From Streptomyces sp. NBC_00433 (GTDB lineage Bacteria > Actinomycetota > Actinomycetes > Streptomycetales > Streptomycetaceae): a DNA stretch of 64,000 bases. Below the pieces are notes generated by a model. That model was not told where the DNA came from. It saw only the letters and a list, made by a program, of their open reading frames with translations, and ran no database searches. The DNA lies in NCBI GenBank assembly GCA_036015235.1, contig CP107926.1, positions 2,670,001 through 2,734,000 on the forward strand. The letters run 5' to 3'. This document shows positions 45,629 to 56,409 of the stretch, piece by piece (positions within the stretch are counted from its first letter, which is position 1; each line of letters starts with the position of its first letter). Both the position numbers and the translations under genes were made by a program.

Positions 45629-46525
45629 CTAGGCCGGGAAGCCCGCGACGATGCGGACCTGGCCCGCGTGCGGCTCGACCAGGGCCAGGAGGCGGCCGTC
45701 CGGGCCGAAGACGGCGTGCGGGACCGGGGTGAGCTGCTCCGGGGCGGGGATGCGGACCCCGTGGCCCAGCAGCGCGGCCTGGTCCGTGTCGACGTCCCAG
45801 CGGGGGAAGGCCGCGGCGGCGGCGTCCTCGATGGGGAGGACGGCGAAGTCCTCCTCCAGCTGTTCGAGGGTGCGCGCGCCCGCGAGGCCGTAGGGGCCGA
45901 CGCGGGTGCGGCGCAGTGCCGTGAGGTGGCCGCCGATACCGAGGCCGGCGCCGAGGTCGCGGGCCAGCGCGCGGATGTACGTGCCGGAGGAGCAGACGAC
46001 CGTGACATCGAGGTCGAGCGCGCCGTCGGTGGGCCGTACGTCCTGGACGGTGAAGGACGACACCGTCACCGGGCGGGCGGGCAGTTCAAAGTCCTCGCCC
46101 TCGCGCACCCGGGTGTAGGACCGCACACCGTTGACCTTGATCGCGCTGACCTTGGAGGGCACCTGCTGGATCGGCCCGGTGAGCGCGGCGATCCCGGCGT
46201 GGACGGCCTCCGCCGTGACCGCGGCGACCGCGCCGGGCGGCGCGGACGCGGTGACGTCGCCCTCCGCGTCGTCGGTGACCGTGGTCTGGCCGAGCCTGAT
46301 GGTGGCGGCGTATTCCTTCTCGGTCAGCGCGAGGTGGCCGAGCAGCCGGGTGGCCTTCTCGACGCCGATGATCAGGACGCCGGTCGCCATCGGGTCGAGG
46401 GTGCCCGCGTGGCCGACCCGCCGGGTGCCGGCCAGCCGGCGCATGCGGGAGACGACGCCGTGCGAGGTGAGCCCTCCGGGCTTGTCGACGACGACCAGCC
46501 CGGAGGGAGGTGCGGTGCGGGTCAT
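45629..46525 (-). CDS. truB: tRNA pseudouridine(55) synthase
   Basis: Isomerises U55 of the tRNA T-loop. 298 residues with [13 protein letters not shown], the catalytic Asp44 in [22 protein letters not shown], and [14 protein letters not shown]. The start overlaps the rbfA stop by 4 bp (ATGA), typical of this cluster. Confidence 0.97.
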   Translation of the reverse strand: MTRTAPPSGLVVVDKPGGLTSHGVVSRMRRLAGTRRVGHAGTLDPMATGVLIIGVEKATRLLGHLALTEKEYAATIRLGQTTVTDDAEGDVTASAPPGAVAAVTAEAVHAGIAALTGPIQQVPSKVSAIKVNGVRSYTRVREGEDFELPARPVTVSSFTVQDVRPTDGALDLDVTVVCSSGTYIRALARDLGAGLGIGGHLTALRRTRVGPYGLAGARTLEQLEEDFAVLPIEDAAAAAFPRWDVDTDQAALLGHGVRIPAPEQLTPVPHAVFGPDGRLLALVEPHAGQVRIVAGFPA

Positions 46526-47022
46526 GCTTGCGACGTACCGCCCTCGGTGCCCGAGTCCGAGCCCGAGTCCGACTCCGAGTCCAGAGCGTCGTCCTCGTCG
46601 TCCTCGGCCGGCTTGCGGTACGGGTCCGCCTCGCCGGCGTACTGCGCGTCCGTGGCGGTCTTGCGGACCTCCTCGTCGGCGGCCCTGGCCTTGGCCAGCA
46701 GGTCGTCGATGGTCCGCGCGTTGTCCGGCAGGGCGTCGGCGACGAAGGCCAAGCTGGGCGTGAAGCGCACCCCGGTCTGCCGGCCGACCTCGGAGCGGAG
46801 CACGCCCTTGGCGCTCTCCAGTGCGGCGGCGGAGGCGGCCCGCTCCTCGTCGTCGCCGTAGACCGTGTAGAAGACCGTCGCCTCCCGGAGGTCGCCGGTG
46901 ACCCGGGTGTCGGTGATCGTCACATAGCCCAGCCGCGGGTCCTTGATCCGCCGCTGCAGGGTCTCCGCGACCACGACCCGGATGCGGTCGGCCAGCTTGC
47001 GCGCCCGCGCGGTGTCGGTCAT
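46522..47022 (-). CDS. rbfA: 30S ribosome-binding factor RbfA
   Basis: Assists late maturation of the 30S subunit. 166 residues; KH-like core with [36 protein letters not shown] and [14 protein letters not shown] long acidic tail follows ([18 protein letters not shown]), as in other actinomycetes. Lies 43 bp after the DUF503 gene and overlaps truB. Confidence 0.96.
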   Translation of the reverse strand: MTDTARARKLADRIRVVVAETLQRRIKDPRLGYVTITDTRVTGDLREATVFYTVYGDDEERAASAAALESAKGVLRSEVGRQTGVRFTPSLAFVADALPDNARTIDDLLAKARAADEEVRKTATDAQYAGEADPYRKPAEDDEDDALDSESDSGSDSGTEGGTSQA

Positions 47023-47065
47023 CGTCTTCTTCTCTCTGTGTTCTCTGCGTCCTGGGTCGTTCGCC

Positions 47066-47359
47066 TCAGTCGTCGTCGCCGTGGATGCGCTGCCGTGCGG
47101 ACAGCAGCTCCACTTCGGGACGGGCGATCATCCAGCGTTCGCACCGGTCGAGTACGTCCTTGAGGTGTCCGAGTTCCCCCGACACCACCGCGATTCCTAT
47201 TTCGGCCCTGCGATAGAGGTCCTGATCGCCGGTCTCCGCCACGCTCACCCCGAACTTCCGGTGCAGCTCGGCGACGATCGGACGGACCACGGACCGCTTC
47301 TCCTTCAGGGACCGTACGTCACCCAGGAGCAGGTCGAAGCACAACGTGCCTGCATACAT
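47066..47359 (-). CDS. DUF503 family protein
   Basis: 97 residues, beginning [27 protein letters not shown] and ending with a short acidic tail. This small family regularly sits between infB and rbfA in actinomycetes; its function is unknown. Separated from infB by 127 bp that contain a strong hairpin. Confidence 0.92.
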   Translation of the reverse strand: MYAGTLCFDLLLGDVRSLKEKRSVVRPIVAELHRKFGVSVAETGDQDLYRRAEIGIAVVSGELGHLKDVLDRCERWMIARPEVELLSARQRIHGDDD

Positions 47360-47439
47360 GGATACGACGTTACAGGCGACGGCCGGGGCCGATCGACGGG
47401 ATTTCCCCCGCCGACCGGCCCCGGCCCCGAGCCCCGCCC

Positions 47440-47475
47440 GGCCGTGCGGCACACCTCGCGGCATGCCGTACGGCC
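47440..47475 (-). terminator. infB terminator
   Basis: 12-bp arms ggccgtgcggca / tgccgtacggcc (one G:U-compatible mismatch) with a 12-nt loop, 11 nt after the infB stop. Confidence 0.55.
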
Positions 47476-47486
47476 GGACCGCGGCG

Positions 47487-50400
47487 TCAGCCGCGCGGCT
47501 TCTCGCGCATCTCGTACGTGGCGATGACGTCGTCGATCTTGATGTCGTTGTAGTTACCGAGGTTGATACCGCCCTCGTAACCTTCACGGATCTCGGTGAC
47601 GTCGTCCTTGAAGCGGCGCAGGCCCTCGATGTTGAGGCTCTCCGCGATGACCTTGCCGTCGCGGAGCAGTCGGGCCTTGGTGTTGCGCCTGACCTCGCCG
47701 GAGCGGACCAGCACACCGGCGATGTTGCCGAGCTTGGAGGAGCGGAAGACCTCGCGGATCTCCGCGGTGCCCAGCTCGACCTCCTCGTACTCCGGCTTGA
47801 GCATGCCCTTGAGCGCCGCTTCGATCTCCTCGATGGCCTGGTAGATCACCGAGTAGTAGCGGACGTCGACACCCTCGCGCTCGGCCATCTGCGCGGCACG
47901 GCCTGCCGCGCGGACGTTGAAGCCGATCACGATCGCGTCGGAGCCGGTCGCCAGGTCGATGTCCGACTCGGTGACCGCACCCACACCGCGGTGCAGGACG
48001 CGGATGTCGACCTCGTCGCCGACGTCGAGCTGGAGCAGCGAGGACTCCAGGGCCTCGACGGAACCGGACGCGTCACCCTTGATGATGAGGTTCAGTTCCT
48101 GCACCAGACCGGCCTTGAGCGCCTCGTCCAGGTTCTCCAGGGAGAACCGCACGCCCTTGCGGGCGAAGCGGACGTTGCGCTCGCGGGCGGCGCGCTTCTC
48201 GGCGATCTGACGGGCCGTGCGGTCCTCGTCGACGACCAGGAAGTTGTCGCCGGCGCCGGGCACGTTGGTCAGACCGAGGACGAGCACCGGAGTCGACGGG
48301 GTCGCCTCCTCCACGTTCTCGCCCTTGTCGTCGAGCATGGCGCGCACGCGGCCGTACGCGTCGCCGACGACCATGGTGTCGCCGACCCGCAGGGTGCCGC
48401 GCTGGACCAGGACGGTCGCCACGGCGCCGCGCCCCTTGTCCAGGTGCGCCTCGATCGCGATGCCCTGTGCGTCCTGCTCGGGGTTGGCGCGCAGGTCGAG
48501 CGAGGCGTCCGCGGTGAGGATCACGGCCTCCAGCAGGCTGTCGATGTTCAGACCCTGCTTGGCGGAGATGTCGACGAACATGGTGTCGCCGCCGTACTCC
48601 TCGGCCACCAGCCCGAACTCGGTGAGCTGGCCGCGCACCTTGGTCGGGTCGGCGCCCTCGACGTCGATCTTGTTGACCGCGACCACGATCGGCACCTCGG
48701 CCGCCTTGGCGTGGTTCAGCGCCTCGATCGTCTGCGGCATCACACCGTCGTTGGCCGCGACCACCAGGATCGCGATGTCGGTGGACTTCGCACCACGGGC
48801 ACGCATGGCGGTGAACGCCTCGTGACCGGGGGTGTCGATGAAGGTGATCGCACGCTCTTCACCGTTGACGTCCGTGGCGACCTGGTAGGCGCCGATGTGC
48901 TGGGTGATGCCGCCTGCCTCGCCCGCGACCACGTTGGTCTTGCGGATCGCGTCGAGCAGGCGGGTCTTGCCGTGGTCGACGTGACCCATGACGGTGACCA
49001 CCGGCGGACGGGAGACGAGCATCTCCTCGCCGCCCTCGTCCTCGCCGAACTCGATCGAGAAGGACTCGAGCAGCTCGCGGTCCTCCTCCTCCGGGCTGAC
49101 GATCTCCAGCACGTAGTTCATCTCGCCGGCCAGCAGCTCCAGGGTGGAGTCCGAGACCGACTGGGTGGCCGTGACCATCTCACCGAGGTTGAGCATCACC
49201 TGGACGAGCGACGCCGGGTTGGCGTTGATCTTCTCGGCGAAGTCGGTGAGGGAGGCACCGCGCGACAGGCGCACGGTCTGGCCGTTGCCGCGGGGCAGCA
49301 GCACGCCGCCCACGGACGGGGCCTGCATGGCCTCGTACTCCTGGCGCCGCTGGCGCTTGCTCTTACGGCCGCGCGCCGGGCGTCCGCCCGGGCCGCGACC
49401 GAACGCGCCCTGCGTGCCGCCACGGCCACCCGGACCACCGGGACGTCCGCCGAAGCCGCCGGGACGGGGGCCGAAGCCGCCGCCACCGCCGGGAGCGCCG
49501 CCGCCACCGGGACGCGGGCCGCCGAAGCCGCCACCGCCGCCACCGGGACGACCGCCGCCGCCGGGACCCGCGGGACGGCCGGCGAAGCCGCCGCCGCCAC
49601 CGGGACGGCTGCCGGGGCCGCCGCCGCCAGGACGCCCGCCGGGACCGCCGGGACGTCCACCGGGACCACCGCCCGGACGACCGCCCGGGGAGGGGGCGGG
49701 ACGCTGCGGCATCATGCCCGGGTTCGGGCGCGGACCCGCGGACTGCGGACGGGGCATGCCGCCCGGCGAGGGACGGGCACCGCCCGCACCGCCGGGACCG
49801 CCCTGGCCGCCGCCGGGACGCGGGGCGCCACCGGGGCGCGGAGCGCCGCCGCCGGGACCCGCGGGACGCGGGGCACCGCCCTGGCCGCCGCCGGGACGCG
49901 GCGCGCCACCGGGGCGCGGCATGCCGGTGGAGCCGGACGTGAAGGGGTTGTTGCCGGGACGCGGGCCCGCGGGCCTCGCGCCACCGGGACGTGCTGCGCC
50001 GCCCTGGCCGGGCGCGGGGCGCCCGCCCTGGCGGGGACCGCCGTCACGCTGACCGCCGTCGCGCTGGCCGCCCTCACGCGGGCCTGCGTCGCGCTGGCCG
50101 CCGTCGCGCTGACCGCCGGCCGGGGCCGGGCGGGCGGGACGGGGGCCGGGGGTGGCGGAACCGGGCCTGGAGGGCTGGTTCGCCGGGGGTGCGGCGGGCG
50201 GCGCCTGGAATTCCGCGGCCGGCACGGGTGCGGCCGGGGCGGGCTTGGGCGCGGCCGGAGCCGGCTTGGGTGCGGCGGGACCCGGACGCGGGCCGGGCGC
50301 CGGCGCGGAGCCGGTGCTCGGCGCGGCGGGGGCCGCGGGGGTGACGGGGCCGCCGGCCGCCGGCTTGGGTGCCGGGGCAGCGGGACGGGCCGGCGCACCC

Positions 50401-50639
50401 GGGGTGGGGGCCGGCTTGGCGGGGACACTCTTACGGGGTGCCGCGGGCTTCGCGGCGGACTTGCCGCCGTTGCCGCCGCCGGGACCCTGGAATGCGTCCG
50501 TCAACTTGCGGACTACCGGCGCCTCGATCGTCGAGGACGCCGAACGGACGAACTCGCCGAGTTCTTGGAGCTTGGCCATGACGACCTTGCTCTCAACTCC
50601 CATCTCTTTGGCGAGTTCGTAGACCCGGACCTTAGCCAC
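47487..50639 (-). CDS. infB: Translation initiation factor IF-2
   Basis: GTPase that brings initiator tRNA to the ribosome. 1050 residues. N-terminal IF2_N motif ([17 protein letters not shown]), then a Gly/Pro/Arg-rich linker of about 370 residues with repeats such as [10 protein letters not shown] and [11 protein letters not shown], then the G domain with GHVDHGKT at about 551-558, DTPGHEAF and NKIDV, and the C-terminal beta-barrel and initiator-tRNA domains. GTG at 50639. The linker is long, as in other streptomycetes, and is the most GC-rich part of the window. Transcribed with the nusA cluster upstream. Confidence 0.97.
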   Translation of the reverse strand: MAKVRVYELAKEMGVESKVVMAKLQELGEFVRSASSTIEAPVVRKLTDAFQGPGGGNGGKSAAKPAAPRKSVPAKPAPTPGAPARPAAPAPKPAAGGPVTPAAPAAPSTGSAPAPGPRPGPAAPKPAPAAPKPAPAAPVPAAEFQAPPAAPPANQPSRPGSATPGPRPARPAPAGGQRDGGQRDAGPREGGQRDGGQRDGGPRQGGRPAPGQGGAARPGGARPAGPRPGNNPFTSGSTGMPRPGGAPRPGGGQGGAPRPAGPGGGAPRPGGAPRPGGGQGGPGGAGGARPSPGGMPRPQSAGPRPNPGMMPQRPAPSPGGRPGGGPGGRPGGPGGRPGGGGPGSRPGGGGGFAGRPAGPGGGGRPGGGGGGFGGPRPGGGGAPGGGGGFGPRPGGFGGRPGGPGGRGGTQGAFGRGPGGRPARGRKSKRQRRQEYEAMQAPSVGGVLLPRGNGQTVRLSRGASLTDFAEKINANPASLVQVMLNLGEMVTATQSVSDSTLELLAGEMNYVLEIVSPEEEDRELLESFSIEFGEDEGGEEMLVSRPPVVTVMGHVDHGKTRLLDAIRKTNVVAGEAGGITQHIGAYQVATDVNGEERAITFIDTPGHEAFTAMRARGAKSTDIAILVVAANDGVMPQTIEALNHAKAAEVPIVVAVNKIDVEGADPTKVRGQLTEFGLVAEEYGGDTMFVDISAKQGLNIDSLLEAVILTADASLDLRANPEQDAQGIAIEAHLDKGRGAVATVLVQRGTLRVGDTMVVGDAYGRVRAMLDDKGENVEEATPSTPVLVLGLTNVPGAGDNFLVVDEDRTARQIAEKRAARERNVRFARKGVRFSLENLDEALKAGLVQELNLIIKGDASGSVEALESSLLQLDVGDEVDIRVLHRGVGAVTESDIDLATGSDAIVIGFNVRAAGRAAQMAEREGVDVRYYSVIYQAIEEIEAALKGMLKPEYEEVELGTAEIREVFRSSKLGNIAGVLVRSGEVRRNTKARLLRDGKVIAESLNIEGLRRFKDDVTEIREGYEGGINLGNYNDIKIDDVIATYEMREKPRG

Positions 50640-50802
50640 TTCGCTCCTTTTAGGTCCGGGGTGATCGTCCGCCGGACCGTCGCTACTTCATGGGCGTACT
50701 CATCGCGTACTCATCGAGTGCTCATCGCAATCTCGACCTACTTCCATCTCGCGAGGTACCTGATCGCACGGGGTGACCCGTGCCGTACGTCTTCTTGCTT
50801 TC

Positions 50803-51084
50803 TTACGTGGTCGCCTGCTGCTCGACAAACCGGCGCAATTCCGCGGTATCGGGCGCCACCGGGCCTCGGAAGGCCCGGCCGAACGCCCGGCGGCGGACCG
50901 CCAGGTCGAGGCAGGCAAGGGCGGGGTGCAGATACGCACCCCGACCGGGCAGCGTACCGCGATGATCGGGAACGCATGCGTCCCCGCTCATCACCACACG
51001 CAGCAGATCGCTCTTGGCCGCACGCTGACGGCAGCCGACGCACGTACGCTCCGGGCATGCTGGCGACAGCGTCCGACCAGACAC
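50803..51084 (-). CDS. ylxR: YlxR family (DUF448) RNA-binding protein
   Basis: 93 residues with the family motif PERTCVGCRQRAAKSDLLRVV and GTLPGRGAYLHPALACLDLAVRRRAF. Located between nusA and infB as in most bacteria. GTG start at 51084. YlxR proteins are small nucleic-acid binders, reported in some bacteria to bind RNase P RNA or act as regulators. Confidence 0.93.
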   Translation of the reverse strand: MSGRTLSPACPERTCVGCRQRAAKSDLLRVVMSGDACVPDHRGTLPGRGAYLHPALACLDLAVRRRAFGRAFRGPVAPDTAELRRFVEQQATT

Positions 51085-51187
51085 TCTTTAGTCTACCTCC
51101 CCGCACGGACCTCACTCCTTCGAGTGTGCCGACGCACGGTTGTTCGTTTCATGTCAGCCGGGGATTCGGCCACACGTGGGTCCGGTT

Positions 51188-52219
51188 TCAGCCTTCAGGA
51201 CGCGCCTGCACCGGTGACCGGGGCGCGGCGGGCGGCTGCTCGGCGCCCTCGGTGTCGGGGCGGATGTCGATCCGCCACCCGGTGAGCCGCGCGGCGAGCC
51301 GGGCGTTCTGCCCTTCCTTGCCGATGGCCAGTGACAGCTGGTAGTCGGGGACGGTGACGCGCGCGGAGCGGGCTCCGGCGTCCACCACCTCGACTCGCGA
51401 CACCCGGGCGGGCGACAGCGCGTTCGCCACCATCTCGGCCGGGTCGTCCGACCAGTCCACGATGTCGATCTTCTCGCCGTGCAGCTCGGCCATGACCGCC
51501 CGCACCCGGGCGCCCATCGGGCCGATGCAGGCGCCCTTGGCATTGAGCCCGGAGCGCGCCGACCTGACCGCGATCTTGGTGCGGTGGCCGGCCTCGCGGG
51601 CGATCGCCTCGATGACGACAGAGCCGTCGGCGATCTCCGGCACTTCGAGGGCGAAGAGCTTCTTGACCAGGTTGGGGTGGGTGCGCGACAGGGTCACCGA
51701 CGGGCCGCGCACGCCCTTGGCGACCCGGACGACATACGTGCGCAGCCGGACGCCGTGCTTGTACTCCTCGCCGGGGACCTGCTCCTGCACCGGCAGGATG
51801 GCCTCCAGCTTGCCGATGTCGACCAGGACGTTCTTGGGGTCCTTGCCCTGCTGGACGACACCGGTCACGATGTCGCCCTCGCGGCCGGCGTATTCGCCGA
51901 AGGTGATGTCGTCCTCGGCGTCGCGCAGCCGCTGCAGGATCACCTGTTTGGCGGTCGACGCGGCGATCCGGCCGAAGCCGGACGGCGTGTCGTCGAACTC
52001 GCGCGGCTCGGCGCCCTCGGCGACCTCCTCGGGGTCCTCGGTCGCCCACACCGTGACGTGCCCGCTGGTGCGGTCGAGCTCCACCCTGGCCCGCCGGTGG
52101 CTGCCGGGCTCGCGGTGGTAGGCGATCAGCAGCGCCGACTCGATGGCCTCGACCAGCAGCTCGAAGGAGACCTGCCGCTCCTGCACCAGGCCCCGCAGGG
52201 CCTTCATGTCGATGTCCAT
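51188..52219 (-). CDS. nusA: Transcription termination/antitermination factor NusA
   Basis: 343 residues: N-terminal RNA polymerase-binding domain ([20 protein letters not shown]), S1 domain ([22 protein letters not shown]), and two KH domains ([39 protein letters not shown]). Starts 2 bp after the rimP stop, so it is co-translated. Confidence 0.97.
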   Translation of the reverse strand: MDIDMKALRGLVQERQVSFELLVEAIESALLIAYHREPGSHRRARVELDRTSGHVTVWATEDPEEVAEGAEPREFDDTPSGFGRIAASTAKQVILQRLRDAEDDITFGEYAGREGDIVTGVVQQGKDPKNVLVDIGKLEAILPVQEQVPGEEYKHGVRLRTYVVRVAKGVRGPSVTLSRTHPNLVKKLFALEVPEIADGSVVIEAIAREAGHRTKIAVRSARSGLNAKGACIGPMGARVRAVMAELHGEKIDIVDWSDDPAEMVANALSPARVSRVEVVDAGARSARVTVPDYQLSLAIGKEGQNARLAARLTGWRIDIRPDTEGAEQPPAAPRSPVQARPEG

Positions 52220-52221
52220 GG

Positions 52222-52785
52222 CTACGCCTCCTGCGTGGTCTCGTCGATGTCGCCGTCCGCGTCGTCCCCGTCGTCCGGGTGATCGCCGAGGTCGTCGTCG
52301 GGCTCGCCGGCCTTGCGGTTGAACTCGACCTCGACCCGGGCCTTCGTGATCTCCGCGAAGTCCGCGCGGGCGGGCTTGGGCTTGCGGCCCTTGACTCCCG
52401 GCACTTCCAGGTCGAGACCCGTCTCGTCCACGGCCATGATCCGTGCGATCAGCTCGCCGCGCTCCTTGAGCGACAGCTTCACCAGCCGCCCCTCATTGCG
52501 CCGGAAGTGCCGGGGCTCGGTCAGCGGCCGGTCGGTGCCGGGCGAGGTGACCTCGAGGACGTACTCCGTCTCGCCCATCACGTCCGAGTCGTCCAGCACC
52601 TGCGAGACCCGGCGGCTCAGCGCCGCCACGGCGTCCAGCTGCGCCCCGTCCTCGGCGTCCACCACGACCTGCAGCTGGCGCCGCCGGCCGGACGCGGTCA
52701 GCGTGACGTCCTCCAGGTCGAGACCGGCCTCGCCGACGAGCGGCTCGAGCAGCGCGCGCAGCCTCTCGCTCTGGGTGGTGCTCAT
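52222..52785 (-). CDS. rimP: Ribosome maturation factor RimP
   Basis: 187 residues; [31 protein letters not shown] and [12 protein letters not shown] are typical, and the tail is acidic ([17 protein letters not shown]). GAGGAG precedes the ATG at 52785. First gene of the nusA-infB operon; its promoter should lie in the 113-bp divergent gap to the lipoprotein gene (a TAGCCT near 52842-52847, read on the minus strand, could be a -10). Confidence 0.93.
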   Translation of the reverse strand: MSTTQSERLRALLEPLVGEAGLDLEDVTLTASGRRRQLQVVVDAEDGAQLDAVAALSRRVSQVLDDSDVMGETEYVLEVTSPGTDRPLTEPRHFRRNEGRLVKLSLKERGELIARIMAVDETGLDLEVPGVKGRKPKPARADFAEITKARVEVEFNRKAGEPDDDLGDHPDDGDDADGDIDETTQEA

Positions 52786-52898
52786 CCGGGTGACTCCTCG
52801 GCCGCGTGTGCTGTTGTGGTGGAAGGTCGCGTGTAAGGGCAAGGCTACCCGAGCCGGGGCAGCGCACCGCGCCACCCGGGCACCCGTACACTCCCTCC

Positions 52899-53420
52899 AT
52901 GATCCCGGAGGCGGCCGCTCGGCTGAGCAGGCGGAGTGTGGTGGCGGCGGCCGTCGTGGCGGCCGGCGCCGGGTGTGGCAAGGGTGCTGACGGTCCGTCG
53001 GACGCCTCGCAGGACAAGGCGCCGGCGGTGCTCCCGGGGGTCGCGGAAGAGGCTCGGGCGGTCCGCGACAGCATGGATCTGATCGGGCGTTACGACGCCG
53101 CCGCGGCCGCGCATCCCGCGCTCGCCGCCCGGCTGCGCCCGCTGCGGGCCGAGGTCGCCCGGCACATCGAGGCCTTCGGCGGGAAGGCTCCCCCTGCCGT
53201 CCCCCCGCCGCCCGCAACCGCCGCAAGCGCCGCGCAGGCGCTGGCCGGCCTCGCCGCCGCCGAGCGCGCGCTGGCCGGCCGCAGGGCCGCCGCGGTCCTG
53301 ACGGTGCCCGGCGAGCTGGCCCGGCTGATGGCCTCCGTCGCGGCGGCGGGCGCCGGCCACGCGGCACTGCTGGGCACCACCGCCGGGAAACCGGCGGGCG
53401 AGGGGGAGGGCGGGGAATGA
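52899..53420 (+). CDS. Putative lipoprotein
   Basis: 173 residues. Twin-Arg/hydrophobic signal peptide (RLSRRSVVAAAVVAA) with a lipobox A-G-A-G-C at the end, then an Ala-rich helical body (HPALAARLRPLRAEVARHIEAF). Stop overlaps the next ATG as ATGA. It is paired with the ferritin-like gene that follows; this pair upstream of rimP is common in streptomycetes. Function unknown. Confidence 0.8.
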   Translation: MIPEAAARLSRRSVVAAAVVAAGAGCGKGADGPSDASQDKAPAVLPGVAEEARAVRDSMDLIGRYDAAAAAHPALAARLRPLRAEVARHIEAFGGKAPPAVPPPPATAASAAQALAGLAAAERALAGRRAAAVLTVPGELARLMASVAAAGAGHAALLGTTAGKPAGEGEGGE

Positions 53421-53836
53421 ACGCGGTCATCGACGCGGTGCAGGCGGCGCTCGCCGCCGAGCATGCCGCCGTCTACGGCTACGGCGTGGTCGGCGGCCAT
53501 CTCACCGGCGCCCGGCAGGCCGAGGCCCTGCAGGGCTACGACGCCCACCGCGCCCGCCGCGACAGCCTGGCGCGCACGGTCGCCGACCTCGGCGCGTCCC
53601 CGGTGCCGGCCGCGGCCGGGTACGAGCTGCCCTTCCCGGTCGCCGACGCGGCCGCCGCGGTGCGGCTGGCCGCCTACGTCGAGGAGCGGGTGGCCGGCGC
53701 GTACGGCGACGTGGTGCGCAGCACTGTCGGCGACCTGCGGCGGGACGCGACCGGCGCGCTGCGCGACGCGGCGGTGCGGGCCGTGCGATGGCGCGGCGGC
53801 AGCGTAGCCTTCCCGGGTCTGGCGGAACGCGGCTGA
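53417..53836 (+). CDS. Ferritin-like domain protein (DUF4439)
   Basis: 139 residues, a four-helix-type protein: AVQAALAAEHAAVYGYGVVGG, YDAHRARRDSL, YVEERVAGAYGDVV. The E-x-x-A-x-Y pattern is typical of the DUF4439 ferritin-like family. Coupled to the lipoprotein gene by a 4-bp overlap. Whether it binds metal is not clear from the sequence. Confidence 0.85.
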   Translation: MNAVIDAVQAALAAEHAAVYGYGVVGGHLTGARQAEALQGYDAHRARRDSLARTVADLGASPVPAAAGYELPFPVADAAAAVRLAAYVEERVAGAYGDVVRSTVGDLRRDATGALRDAAVRAVRWRGGSVAFPGLAERG

Positions 53837-53878
53837 GCGTCACCGCCAGGTCCGGTCGCACGGAGGGCAGGCACAGGG

Positions 53879-54829
53879 ATGGGTTCAGCAGCGCACCACG
53901 GGCGGCCCGCCGCCGGGGACCTCGGACCGCCCGAACGGCTGGTCCGCACGGTCACGGCGTGGGAGGGCGAGGCGGGCCGGCAGTGGCTGGCGCGGCTGCC
54001 GGGCCTGGTGGCGGACCGCCTCGACCGGTGGGGCCTGACCGTGGAGCGGGTCGTCGCGGCCGGCGGCCAGATCAGCATGATCCTGCTGGTACGCACCGAG
54101 GAAGGCGAGCCCGCGGTGCTCAAGGTCGGCATGGTGAACCGGGAGACCGAGCAGGAGCACGCGGCGCTCGCGCACTGGGAAGGGCGCGGCGCCGTACGCC
54201 TGCTGCGGGCCGAGCCCGCCGAGGGCGCGATGCTGCTCGAACGCCTGCGGGCCGACGTCTCGTTGCGCTCGCTCGCGGAGCCCAAGGCCATGCTGGAGGC
54301 CGAGGCGGTGCTCCAGCGGCTGTGGGTGCCGCCGGCCGACGGGCACCCTTTCCGTACCGTCGCCGCGGCCACCGGCGAGCTGGCCGCACTGCTGCGGGAG
54401 CGGCGCGCGGCGCCCTACGCGGCGGACGCCGGACCGGTGATCGACGAGGCCCTGGCGGCGCAGGCCGAACTGGCCGGGTCGGCGGACTCGGTGGAGACCG
54501 TGCTGCTGCACGGCGACTACCACCACGGCAATGTGCTGGCGGGCGAGCGGATGCCGTGGCTGGCGATCGACCCCAAGCCACTGGTCGGGGAGCGGGCGTT
54601 CGACCTGGCGTGGCTGGCCAGGGACCGGCTGTCCACGCTGGCGGCGCAGCCCGGTTCGCGGGCCACCGCCAGGCGGCGGATCGCGAAGCTCGCCGACGCC
54701 CTCGACGTGGACGCGGAAAGGCTGCGCGGCTGGTCGGTCTTCCGCGCGGTCGAGGCGGGCGTCTGGTATCTGTCGGTCGGCGGCCGGGAGGACGGCGAGC
54801 TGCTGCTGGAGTTCGCCGGCTGGCTGTAG
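53879..54829 (+). CDS. Aminoglycoside/hydroxyurea-type phosphotransferase family protein
   Basis: 316 residues with the kinase-like fold: AVLKVGMVNRETEQEHAAL (ATP lysine), catalytic LLHGDYHHGNVL and the metal-binding IDPKPLVGERAFDLAW. This matches the APH(6)/hydroxyurea phosphotransferase family, whose members inactivate streptomycin-like compounds, but housekeeping relatives of unknown substrate are common. It ends 4 bp from the convergent acetyltransferase gene. Confidence 0.88.
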   Translation: MGSAAHHGRPAAGDLGPPERLVRTVTAWEGEAGRQWLARLPGLVADRLDRWGLTVERVVAAGGQISMILLVRTEEGEPAVLKVGMVNRETEQEHAALAHWEGRGAVRLLRAEPAEGAMLLERLRADVSLRSLAEPKAMLEAEAVLQRLWVPPADGHPFRTVAAATGELAALLRERRAAPYAADAGPVIDEALAAQAELAGSADSVETVLLHGDYHHGNVLAGERMPWLAIDPKPLVGERAFDLAWLARDRLSTLAAQPGSRATARRRIAKLADALDVDAERLRGWSVFRAVEAGVWYLSVGGREDGELLLEFAGWL

Positions 54830-54833
54830 CGCC

Positions 54834-55379
54834 TCAGCGCAGCAGCGGCAGCGGGGCGCCCATCACCGCGTAGGGCCGGGTGGCGCTGGGGAAGTGGACC
54901 GGGCGGGCCAGGTCGCGGTAGCCCAGGGCGCGGTAGAGCCGCCGGGCGGGGGTGTCGCCGTCGATCGCGGACAGGATGCTGCGCGGCTCGGCGGCGCTGT
55001 CGGTGATCGCCGTGATCAGCCGGCGGCCGATGCCGCGGCCCTGGAAGTCGGGCAGCACGTGCAGCTCGGTGATGACGAAGCAGTCGTCGAGCCAGCCGTC
55101 GTTGCCCTCCCGGCGCAGATACGGCTGCACGACGCTGGACCACCAGTGCGTACGGTCGTTGGGCAGCCCGTAGACGAAGCCGACCAGCCGCCCCGCCTCG
55201 GTACGCGCCTCCAGCGCCCGCGCCCCCGGACAGGCCAGGTGCCGCAGCACGATCTGCCGCCGGATCGCCACTTCCTCGGGCCCGAGCCCGAAGGCGACCG
55301 CCTGTACGGCGAGCGCCTCGTCGACATGCGCGGCAAGATCGCCCGCCCCGACCACCACGTTCTCCATGGCCCGCGACAC
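54834..55379 (-). CDS. GNAT family N-acetyltransferase
   Basis: 181 residues. The acetyl-CoA loop is visible in LHVLPDFQGRGIGRRLITAI, followed by RRLYRALGYRDLARPV. Catalytic substrate unknown. Starts 50 bp after the next GNAT gene upstream; probably co-transcribed with it. Confidence 0.85.
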   Translation of the reverse strand: MSRAMENVVVGAGDLAAHVDEALAVQAVAFGLGPEEVAIRRQIVLRHLACPGARALEARTEAGRLVGFVYGLPNDRTHWWSSVVQPYLRREGNDGWLDDCFVITELHVLPDFQGRGIGRRLITAITDSAAEPRSILSAIDGDTPARRLYRALGYRDLARPVHFPSATRPYAVMGAPLPLLR

Positions 55380-55429
55380 TACTGCCTTTCCTGGCCCCGC
55401 TTCCCGCCGGGCGCCGCGGTCGGGCGGTT

Positions 55430-56275
55430 TCAGAAGAGCACGCTCATGAAGGCGCCGACCTCAGTGAAGCCGACCCGGCGGTAGGCGGCGCGGGCCGGGG
55501 TGTTGAAGTCGTTGACGTAGAGGCTGACCACCGGGGCGACGTCGCGGAGCGCGTAGTGCAGGACGGCGGCCATGCCGGACTCCGACAGCCTGCGGCCGCG
55601 GTGCGAGGGGGCCACCCAGACGCCCTGGATCTGGCAGGTGTGGCGGGTGACGGCGCCGATCTCGGCCTTGAAGACCACGTCGCCGTCCTCGATACGGGCG
55701 AACGCCCGGCCGGTGGAGACCAGTTCGGCGACCCTGGCCTGGTAGAGCAGGCCGCCGTCGCCGGCCAGCGGCGAGACGCCGACCTCCTCGGTGAACATCG
55801 CCACGCAGGCGGGCATGATCACCTCCATCTCGTCCTTGCGTACCCGGCGCACCCCGGGGTCGGGGGCGATGCCGGCGGGCAGGGCGCGGGTGGCCATCAG
55901 CGGCTGGTGGCGGCGGATCTCGCGGGCCGGGCCCCAGTGCGGCTCCAGGCGGGACCACAGCCCGGCGGTGGCGTCGGCGGGGCCGACGATGGACGAGCAG
56001 CGGCGTCCCGACCTGCGGGCGCGTTCCGCGAAGGCGGCGACGGCCTCCGGGGTGGCGCAGATCGGCACGAGGTTGGCGCCGGCATAGCAGAGCGAGGTGA
56101 GCTTGCCCGCTGTGTACCAGCCCCACATCTCGCCGCCGAGCCGCCACGGGTCGAGCCCGGCGACATTCACCCGTGAGGTGACGAACGCGTTGGCGACCGG
56201 GTCGCTGTGCAGGACGGCCAGCGCCGCGTCGAGGTCACCGGGTTCCAGGACGCGGGCCGTCGAGTGGGTCAGCAC
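55430..56275 (-). CDS. GNAT family protein with an N-terminal extension
   Basis: 281 residues. An N-terminal domain (LDAALAVLHSDPVANAFVTSRV, WGWYTAGKLTSLCYAGANL) precedes a C-terminal GNAT fold with IQGVWVAPSHRGRRLSESGMAAV and YVNDFNTPARAAYRRVGFTEVG. This two-domain type (DUF4081-GNAT) is widespread next to ispG in actinomycetes. Substrate unknown. Confidence 0.88.
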   Translation of the reverse strand: MLTHSTARVLEPGDLDAALAVLHSDPVANAFVTSRVNVAGLDPWRLGGEMWGWYTAGKLTSLCYAGANLVPICATPEAVAAFAERARRSGRRCSSIVGPADATAGLWSRLEPHWGPAREIRRHQPLMATRALPAGIAPDPGVRRVRKDEMEVIMPACVAMFTEEVGVSPLAGDGGLLYQARVAELVSTGRAFARIEDGDVVFKAEIGAVTRHTCQIQGVWVAPSHRGRRLSESGMAAVLHYALRDVAPVVSLYVNDFNTPARAAYRRVGFTEVGAFMSVLF

Positions 56276-56359
56276 GTGGACGCCTCACCGTCTTCGCCTT
56301 CTGGTCCGCTCGTGCAGGCGGGGGATGGACTGGGCACTTTACCTCGCACGGACGTGCCA

Positions 56360-56392
56360 CGCCCCGCGCCGGTGGCAGCGGGACGCGGGGCG
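56360..56392 (-). terminator. Terminator of the dxr-protease-ispG operon
   Basis: Perfect 9-bp stem cgccccgcg/cgcggggcg with a 15-nt loop, 17 nt after the ispG stop and before the acetyltransferase gene. Confidence 0.55.
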
Positions 56393-56409
56393 GACCGGAA
56401 TCGGGCCGA

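Noticed and set aside
41192..46861. Plus-strand open frame of nearly 1,900 codons opposite the trypsin/NTPase and truB genes
   Set aside because: Antisense to genes with clear family motifs. Long stop-free frames opposite real genes are common at this G+C.
47346..51344. Plus-strand open frame of over 1,300 codons opposite infB, ylxR and part of nusA
   Set aside because: Antisense shadow of certain genes.
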